A stretch of DNA of 36,086 nucleotides, taken from NCBI GenBank assembly GCA_020355945.1, contig CP070627.1:4337152-4373237 (forward strand), given 5' to 3'. Below are positions 17,516 to 27,200 of the stretch, piece by piece (the stretch's first letter is position 1; each line of letters opens with the position of its first letter). The stretch is from Candidatus Aminicenantota bacterium (GTDB taxonomy: Bacteria > Acidobacteriota > Aminicenantia > UBA2199). The translations under genes and the position numbers were made by a program. The notes under the pieces were generated by a model. It saw nothing but the letters and a program-made list of their open reading frames with translations. It was not told where the DNA came from and made no database searches.

Positions 17516-18295
17516 ATGCTCAGAGAAAAAAGCGACGATTTTTCGGTGCTCACCAGTACCAAATATATCGAACAGCAAGAATATTGGATAAATAAACTAT
17601 CCGGGGATTATCCCGGCACTGAAATTTCATTGGCAGGTAAAAGAAGTCCCAAAACCGGGAAAGCCCTGGAATCAATAGAAATAGTTATCCCTGGTAAATT
17701 GTCCGCTCAACTGATGCATTTGAGCTATAGGAATATGCTTACCATTTATGTTATCCTGTTAGCCGGACTAAAAGCACTCATATATCGATATACCGGCAAT
17801 GAAACGGTTACGGTTATATCACCCCTATACCGCCCGAGAAAACCTGAAAAAATAATGAATGAGTGTTTATTTATACAGGATGTGATGCAGGGGGGAATGT
17901 CTTTTAAAGAATTATTACTGGAAGTCAAACAAAGCGTACTGGCAGCCTATGAAAACCAGGACTATCCTTCCGAAAAGCTCATTGAATACCTGGTTAACAA
18001 CTCCCTGATCAAAACCGGTTGCATCTCCAATATCGTATGTTTATTAAAGAATATTCATGATGACACCCGGGCAAAAAATATAAATCCCACTCTTGTCTTC
18101 TCCCTGGACTGTCAGGAAGACCTGGTGAAGGGTCATCTTTTGTATGATCCGGGTATTTATCCCGGGTATTTTGCAGAACAGGTTTCATCGCATTATATTA
18201 CCCAGTTGGAAATATTAACCGGGGATGTCAATGTAAAGATCTCCGATATTTGTTTCCTCTCAAAAGAAGAAAAGAGTCGCCTACTTTTCACTTTT
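17516..18295 (+). other. N-terminal half-condensation domain of NRPS-2
   Basis: Equivalent to the N-terminus of NRPS-1: it begins near QEYWINKLSGDYPG, includes a MLTIYVILLAGLKALIYRYTG helix and ends at LSKEEKSRLLFTFN. No HHxxxDG and no N-terminal C-domain lobe. Confidence 0.8.
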
Positions 18296-21200
18296 AACAA
18301 TAACAAAGCAGATTTTTCAAAAGATAAATCAATCGCTCAGTTGATAGAAAAATATGCCCAAATAAAACCCGATGGCACTGCGGTTGTCTTCAGAGAACAT
18401 GCGATAACATTTGGGGAGTTGAATGAGAGAGCCAATCGATTAGCAAATTTTTTGCGAAAGACCGGACTTCAAAAAGATCAGGCGGTGGGAATTTTGTTGA
18501 ACCGTTCCCTCATGATGGTGTTAGGTATTCTTTCAACCTGGAAAGCAGGTGGGGCATATATCCCCATTGATCCGACCGACCCCCTGGAAAGAATTAAATA
18601 CATTGTAGAAAACTCTCAAGCATCGATTTTATTAACAGATACGGAGGTTGTTAAAAAATATTCTTTTACCGATTTACAGGACCTTCAATCCATCAGGCTG
18701 GAGCCCTATTTGACGCACTCCCGTCCCGATATCACTGATTTAGATCGTTTACCGATTCCTGACGCTTTTCCTGCGCAGGAGCCCTCTGAAAATGCACTAA
18801 GGGTTTTACTTTTGGATTTATCACAGCTTTTTTCCATCGACAGCGTCAATATGCCATACAATGTTGTTGAGGTGCCCCTGGGACTTATGGATATCATGAC
18901 CTATTTAAAACGTCAACTGGGAGATAAAATTAATGGTAAAATAGCCAAATCAAGAATTGATTTTGATGATTACCCGGAGCTAAAGCAATTATTTGATGAA
19001 TTTAGACCGGATGTGATCGGCGTCCGAACCCTAACTCCCTTTAAAGATTTTTACCATAAAACAATTTCATTGATTAAGCAGTGGGAACCGGATATCCCGG
19101 TTATAGCCGGAGGACCCTATGCGACCAGTGATTATGCTTCACAATTACAGGACAGCAATATTGATGTGGTTGTTTTAGGGGAAGGAGAACTAACCTTTTG
19201 TGAACTGATCGTAAAATTCATGGAAAATGGTGGGAAATTACCCGGGGAAGAGGTTTTGAAAGAAATTGCCGGCCTTGCCTTTATACCTGGAAGAACCAAC
19301 AGGAAAAAAAAGAAAAAGCTTTCTCCGGCTGTTGTTTTGTTGGATGAATCAGAAAAGGTAAAATACGATCAACCCGGTGGAAATCCAAAGACTGTGAATC
19401 AAATGTCAGATTTAGCATATATCATTTATACATCAGGTTCGACAGGAAAACCAAAAGGAGCTATGATAGAACATATCGGGATGATGAATCACATTCAAGC
19501 CAAAATTAATGATTTACATTTGACATCTGCCAGTATTGTGGCCCAGAATGCGTCCCATACCTTTGATATCTCCGTGTGGCAGTTTTTTGCAGCCTTAGCT
19601 GTAGGAGGCAAAATCATCATTTATCCCATTGATTCAATCCTGGAACCCACCACTTTTCTCACTCAACTCAATCAACACCGGATGACGATCCTTGAAGTGG
19701 TTCCTTCTTACCTATCTGTAATGCTTGACCTTATTAGTAGAGAGCCACATCATGTTCCCCCCACCTTGAAGTACTTATTGGTTACCGGCGAAGAGGTGAA
19801 GCCGTCCCTGGTAAAGAGATGGTTTGAACTGTATCCCCATATCAAAATGGTCAATGCCTATGGTCCAACCGAAGCTTCCGACGACATCACCCACTATATC
19901 ATGGAGAAAGCCGCGGACCTGGAAAGAATACCCCTGGGTAAGCCAGTGCAGAATCTTAACATATACATTGTTGACAATGATATGAATTTATGCCCTGTAG
20001 GGGTGGTGGGGGAAATTTGTGTTTCCGGTGTAGGTGTGGGAAGAGGGTATTTAAATGACCAGGAGCGAACAAAAAAGGTCTTTATGGAAGACCCCTTTCC
20101 AGGGGTTAGAGGTATCCGCCTTTACAAAACCGGTGATTCCGGGTATTGGCTTCCTGACGGAACCATTGAATTCCACGGCAGAAAGGATTACCAGGTCAAG
20201 ATAAGGGGATTCAGGATTGAATTGGGAGAAATTGAAAACTGTTTAATAAAACATGAAGGTGTCAAAGAAGCCGCAGTCATTGATAAAGAGGATGAAAAGA
20301 AAAATAAAAATCTCCTGGCTTTCCTGGTGATGAGTACCCCGGGAAGTTGTAATATCCGGGAAATCAAGAAATACCTGGAAACAGAGTTACCCGCGTATAT
20401 GGTGCCGACTCAATTCATAGAATTGGAAGAAATGCCCTTAACTCCCAATGGCAAAGTTGACCGCCAGGCACTGCAGCGGCATCACCCGGATACCCGGTCT
20501 TTCATTCCCTATATCCCGCACCACCTGGTGGAAGACAGGGAATATAAAAATAAGTTAACCGGGGACTTCTTACAGGAAACGCTGGAGGACCCGGCAGTGG
20601 TATCTCAAAAAGAAACCGCTGCCTTAAGGGAATACTCAACCCGCAAAAGAAAAGATTATTACCCCTTATGCCATTCCCAAAAAATGGTTTATTACATTGA
20701 AAAGACCTACCCGGGAACTGGCTGCGAAAATGATGGGGATATTGTGCTGTACCCGGGGATCGTCGAGAAGAAGCTGCTGCAGCAGGCCATTAATAATGCG
20801 TTGTATAAGAATGAGAACCTTCGTACCCGTATCGCAGAAGTGGAACATGGAGATTTTATCGGGCCGGCCCAGTATATTTTTCCTCATCAGGATTATTCCT
20901 TTGAGAGTTTTGCATTCACCGGCATAGACGGCAGGCAGCAGTTGGAAAAATGGGTGCTGGAAAATAACGATAAGCCCTTTGAGTTCATCGACGGGGATCT
21001 TTTTTATTTTGCTCTTATCACCCTAAATGAAGAAGAAACCGGTTACTATATGAAGCTTCATCACATTATCTCGGATGGGGGGTCCACCGCCCTTCTCATC
21101 CATGAAATCGACAGTATTTACCAGGAATTACGGTCCGGGAAAGCATGGCAGCCGCAGCCCCTCCCCTCGCATATCCAATATATGTGGGATGAGAAAACGT

Positions 21201-24200
21201 ATTTAAACGCCTTACAGGCAAAGAAGGACAGGGAGTCCTGGTTGAATGACCTCTTGCCCCTGCCGGAAGAAGTGGTCATATCTCCCAAAAGGTATAATTC
21301 CCCTGGTTTGCAGGGCAGTTCCTCTAAACTGGTTTTCCCGGATGAGCTGCGCTCCCGGATGCATGAATACCGCAAGAGCCATAACATTTCTCTTTATAAA
21401 CTTATTTTATCCGCACTTTCTATTTATGTGTCCCGGGTCACCTGGCAGGATGAATTTATTATTGGCACTGTTAATCACGGCCGGTATACTGCTGTTCATC
21501 AACAAACCAAGGGAATGCTTATCAATTTCATCCCCCTCAAAATAATCCTTGATGATCATATGGTATTCAGTGATTTTGTAGAAAAGATCGGCCAGGAAGT
21601 CAACCGTATCTTGAAAAACCATGCCCGGTACCCGGGAGATTTACTTGCCTCGGATATAAAAACAATAACTGGCAAAGATACCCGTTATTTCTGGAATATT
21701 ACCCTCATCGGTCACCCGGACCAGGAAAGAAAAGAGTTCTGCATGGAGCATATTTCTTCCCATGAAGAAGCCACCCCCTTGACCATTCACATCAATTGCA
21801 GCAACAAGGATATCCACGGTATACTTGAGCTGGAATGGGTTTACCAGCTTGACTGGTATACCCCCACAGACATTGTCCGGGTTCATCAGCGGCTGGTGAG
21901 GATATTGACGAAGGCACTGCAATATCCCGGGAAGAAATTAATAGAATTGGACGTACTCAGCGAAGAAGAGAAAAAACAGGTACTGTTGGAATTGAATGAA
22001 AGCCAGGGAGTTCCCTCCTCGCCATTAAAAAGCATTATCCGTAAAATATTCAATTATCCCCGCCGCCGCAGTATTGCCCCTATTGTCCCCAGGATAGAAA
22101 TTGCAGGGAACACCCTGGACCCCGGAGAGATAGAGGACCTTTTGCAAGCTTATGAACCGGTAGAAACAGCGGTTGTGATTGGCAAAGAAAAAAAACCTGG
22201 AAATAAAGATAAGTATTTGTGTGCTTTTGTGGTTTCCCGCCGGCACCTGGGGGAGTCTGAATTAAAAGAGTATTTGTCCCGGCAATTACCTTTATACAAG
22301 GTCCCGGCTGTTTTTTTCCGGTTGGAGAAAATGCCGGTAGCCACCAATGGCGCCCCGGACCGGAAACGATTGATGGAGTTGGACCTTGATTTCGGGGATT
22401 TTGGGACTGTTTCAAGGGATGAGGGGTATGAGGCGCCCATGGGGCCGGTGGAAGAGAAGTTGGCGGAAATATGGTCTACTGTGTTGGGGATTGACCGGCA
22501 GACCATCAGTCGGGGGGCCAACTTTTTTGACCTGGGGGGGCATTCGTTAAAGTCCATCATGCTGGTATCCATCATCCACCGGGATTTACAAGTAAAATTA
22601 CCCCTGGAAGCTGTGTTTAATCAGCCGCGTCTCCTTCAACTGGCCCAATATATAAAAGGCAGGAAAAAAGATGGCTATGAATCCATTGCTCCGGCCGAAC
22701 ATAAAACCTACTATGCATTATCGTCGGCCCAGCAGCGATTATTTGTATTGTCCCGGATGAACAAAGGGAGCACCGGTTATAATATACCGGCGATTTTTAC
22801 CCTGGAAGGTCACCTGGATAAGGAAAAAGTCCAGGGAACCATCAGGAAATTAATCAACCGGCATGAAAGCCTGAGAACCTCTTTTGAATTGATAGAGAAT
22901 ATACCGGTACAGAGGATCCATGCCCAGGTGGATTTTGAGATTGAAAGTTATAATTTAGCCACAGAGGACACAGAGAACACAGAGGGAACAAGGGGGCCCG
23001 CAACTCGCAACTCGCAACCCGCATCAGCTCTTATAAGTTCCTTCATCCGTCCATTTGATTTATCCCGGGCACCAATGCTGAGGGTGGGATTGATGGAACT
23101 TCCACACACCCCGGCCGCTCTTCGCGTCCACCCCTCTCAAGAGGGGAGAGAGCAAAAGTATGTCTTGATGGTAGATGTGCATCACATCATATCCGATGGG
23201 ATTTCCATGGATATATTTATCCGGGAATTCAAGGAACTGTACTGCGGGAAACCATTACCACCATTGAGACTCCAGTATAAAGATTTCTCTATATGGCAGA
23301 ACAGCCGGAAACACCGGGAAAAGACAAAATACCAGGAAGAATATTGGGTAAAGCAGTTGGAAGGTGGTGTCCCGGTGTTAAGTCTTCCCACTGATTATGC
23401 AAGACCTTCCATACAGGGCTTTGAAGGAAGTAAGTTGAGCTTTGGGATTACAGCCGGCCAGACCCGTGATCTAAAAGAAATGGCCCGGAAGGAAGAGGTC
23501 ACTCTTTTTATGGTACTGTTAACATTATTCAATATATTTTTATCAAAAGTATCCAACCAGGAAGACATCGTGGTGGGGTCTCCCATATCAGGGCGAAGGC
23601 ATTCGCACCTGGGCAATATGATGGGGATGTTCGTAAACACCCTGGTGCTAAGAAACTTCCCTGGGGGTGAAAAACCGTTTTTGCATTTTTTAAGAGAAGT
23701 TAAGGAAAGTACCCTGGAAGCTTTTGAAAACCAGGATTATCAATTTGAAGACCTGGTAGAAAAAGTCTCCATTGAAAGGGATACCAGCAGGAATCCTTTA
23801 TTTGATGTTATGTTTGTACTCCAGGATATTGATATGCCGGAAGTGGAAATACCCGGTTTAAAAGTAAGTCCCTATCCGTATGAGGATAGAACCTCCAAGT
23901 TTGATCTTACTTTGTGGGCAAAGGAAACAGGTGACCATTTACGGTTGGGTTTCGATTACTACACAAAAATCTTCAAAAAAGAAACCATTGAACGATTTAT
24001 CACCTTTTTTAAAATAATGCTGCGGTCTATCCTGGAGGAAACCGGGAAAAAAATATCCCGGGTGGAAATCATCCCGGAAGAGGAGAAGAACCGGGTTTTA
24101 TTTGATTTTAACAATACAACGGCGGATTATCCGGCCGGTAAAGTTCTTCACGAATTACTCCGGGACCAGGTGGAGAAGAGCCCGGACCATACGACTGTGC

Positions 24201-27200
24201 TAGGGTCAATATTACAAATGACAGAGGACAAATTACAAACGATGCCCCTGTCTAAAAGAAATGCAGGGGCCATATCACCAATGGCAAAATACAAAAATGC
24301 CTTTATCACTTATATGGAATTAAACCGAAACTCCAATCAACTGGCCCACCAGTTAAGAGAAAAAGGTATCCCACCCCATACCATTGTGGGCATCATGGTC
24401 GAGCGTTCCATTGAAATGATTATAGCTCTTATGGGAATTCTGAAAGCTGGTGGGGCGTATTTGCCTATTGATCCCGATTACCCCCAAGAGCGTATTAATT
24501 ATATGTTAGCTGACAGCCAGGCCAACGTCCTGGTTACCACCCCTAATTTATCGAATGAAATCACATATAAAAATGGGATTGTATATGTAACGGACGCGAT
24601 AAATCCTTTGAGGGGCCGCACCGCTATCGTCCCCAGGCCTTCCCACCTGCACCTGTCACCTGCACCTGTCACCTCATTAGCCTATGTCATCTACACCTCT
24701 GGCACCACCGGCAGGCCCAAAGGTGTCATGGTTGAACATCATAGTGTAGTGAATACCCTGATGAGCAGGAAAGAAAACTATAAAATCAATCAAAACCATA
24801 CCTTTTTGCAATTGTTCTCATATGCCTTTGATGGTTTTGTGACCAGTTTTTTCACACCTGCCATCTCAGGCGCAAAAGTCGTCTTGTTGGAGGAGAAAGA
24901 AGTAAAAGATATTACCAAAATAAAGGAAGCAATCGTTAAACATCATGTCACTCATTTCATAAGTATCCCGGTGTTGTTCCAGGCCATCCTTGAGAATCTT
25001 ACCAAAGAAGAAAGCCGCTTATTACAAGTGGCAACGTTGGCCGGGGATAAGGTGTCGGCCTACATTGTTGAAATGACCCGGCAGAAAAATGAAGATATTG
25101 AGATCGCAAATGAATATGGTGTTACGGAAGGTGCGGTCATGTCTACCATACACCGTCACCAGGAGAGAAGCGGAGAGATTTCTATCGGAAAACCGGTGTG
25201 GAATACCAGGATATACATACTGGGAAAAGATAATCAGTTGCAGCCCCCGGGGGTTTGGGGTGAACTTTGCTTAGCCGGTGTTGGGGTAGCTCGTGGATAT
25301 TTAAACAATCCGGAACGAACCGCAGAAAAATTTGACCATGATTTATGGGATTACCAGGATGGCCAGGATAAAAGAAAAAAGACGCCAAAAAAGACGCCAG
25401 GCAAAAAAATTCAAAAAATTCATAGGGCCTATAGGTCCTATATGGCCTATATTTCAAAAAAAATCTACAAAACCGGGGACCTGGCGCGGTGGATGTCGGA
25501 TGGGAATATTGAATTTTTAGGACGCATGGATCGACAGGTCAAGATTCGGGGGTTCCGTATCGAATTGGGAGAAATAGAAAATCAATTGGTAAAAGATGAG
25601 AACATAAAAGCGGCAGTGGTCCTGGTTAAAAGAAACCAGGCCGAGGGAAAATACCTGGGCGCTTTTATTGTTCCCGCAGGGCCAGGACCCCTGGATTTAC
25701 CCGGATTAAAACGGCGCCTGTCCGAACAGTTACCCAATTACATGATCCCGGCAAATTTTGTGATATTGGAGAATCTGCCCTTAACCCCCGCTGGTAAAGT
25801 TGACCAACAGGCATTGGCAGCATTGGCAGATGCTGAATGGCGAAAGAAAAAACAAGGGGAATATGTTCCTCCAGGGGATACCCTGGAGAAATTGTTGGTG
25901 GAAGCCTGGGAGAAGGTTTTGGGACAAAGACCTGTCGGGGTAAATGACAATTTTTTCCAGGTGGGAGGAGATTCCATCAAGATCATCCAGGTGATCTCAT
26001 ACCTGAATAAACAAGGTTATAAATTGAAAATGACAGATATTTTCCGGAACCCGCGCATTTCAGACCTGGCACCCCTGGTAAAAAAAATAGAACGTATTCC
26101 CATCCAGGAACCGGTTTCGGGAATCCTGCCTTTAACCCCCATACAAAAATGGTTTTTTGAAAATAGAGTAGTGGACCGGCACCATTTTAACCAGGCAGTG
26201 ATGTTGTATGCGGCCGAGGGATTTGCAGAAGTCGGGCTGCGGGCCGTATTCTCAAAATTACCGGAACATCATGATGCCCTACGAATGACCTTTAAAGAAG
26301 AACATGGAGAAGTGATTCAAATCAATCATGGTCTGGAGTACCCGTCTTCATTAGAGGTTTATGATTTCAGGGGATGTAAAGATGCCCTGGCAATGCTTGA
26401 AGCCGAGGCCAATCAAATTCATGCCAGCATTGACATGGAAAACGGCCCCCTGATGAAAGTGGGATTATTTCACCTGGATGATGGCGACCGTTTATTAGTC
26501 ACTGTGCATCACCTGGTGATAGATGGGGTTTCCTGGCGGATTTTGCTGGAAGATTTCCTGCGCTTATATCGACAATATAAAAAGCAGAAACACTTTAGCT
26601 TACCCTTGAAATCCGATTCCCTCAAAATATGGGCGGAACAATTAGCGGCCTATGCCAATAGTAAAGAATTTTTAAAAGAGAAGACCTACTGGCAGGAATT
26701 GGATTCCAAAGCGTTCCCGGTGTTGAGGAAGGATTTTGAAGAAGAAAAGAATTTATGGCGAGATACCCGGACCACATTGTTTCGTTTAACCAGGGAACAA
26801 ACCCATCATCTGCTGACCAGGGCAAATGAAGCCTTTGGCACTGAAATTAACGATTTATTGGTGACGGCATTGGGCCTGGCAACCAGGAAAATCTACGGTC
26901 ATGAAACCCTGGTAATCGCCATGGAAAGTCATGGCAGGGAAGGCATCTTAGCCCCTATGGCCGCGGCGATGGATATGGATATCGATATCAGCCGGACCAT
27001 TGGATGGTTTACCTGTATCTACCCGGTGGGGTTGGATTTTTCCCCCGGATGGGATTTATCCCGCCAGATCAAGGAGGTGAAAGAGCGGCTGCGGCAGGTA
27101 CCCAATAAAGGCGTGGGTTATGGAATGCTGAAATATCTAACTGCCAGGGAGCACAAAGAGGGAATCTCCTTTACATTAAAACCGCAAATTATATTTAATT

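Noticed and set aside
23131..24270. GC-rich hairpins that could be intrinsic terminators
   Set aside because: They lie inside an intact NRPS reading frame and lack a T-run; they are better explained as inserted repeats.
24644..24674. Tandem repeats as a possible CRISPR array
   Set aside because: Units are 13 bases with no spacers and lie in coding sequence.
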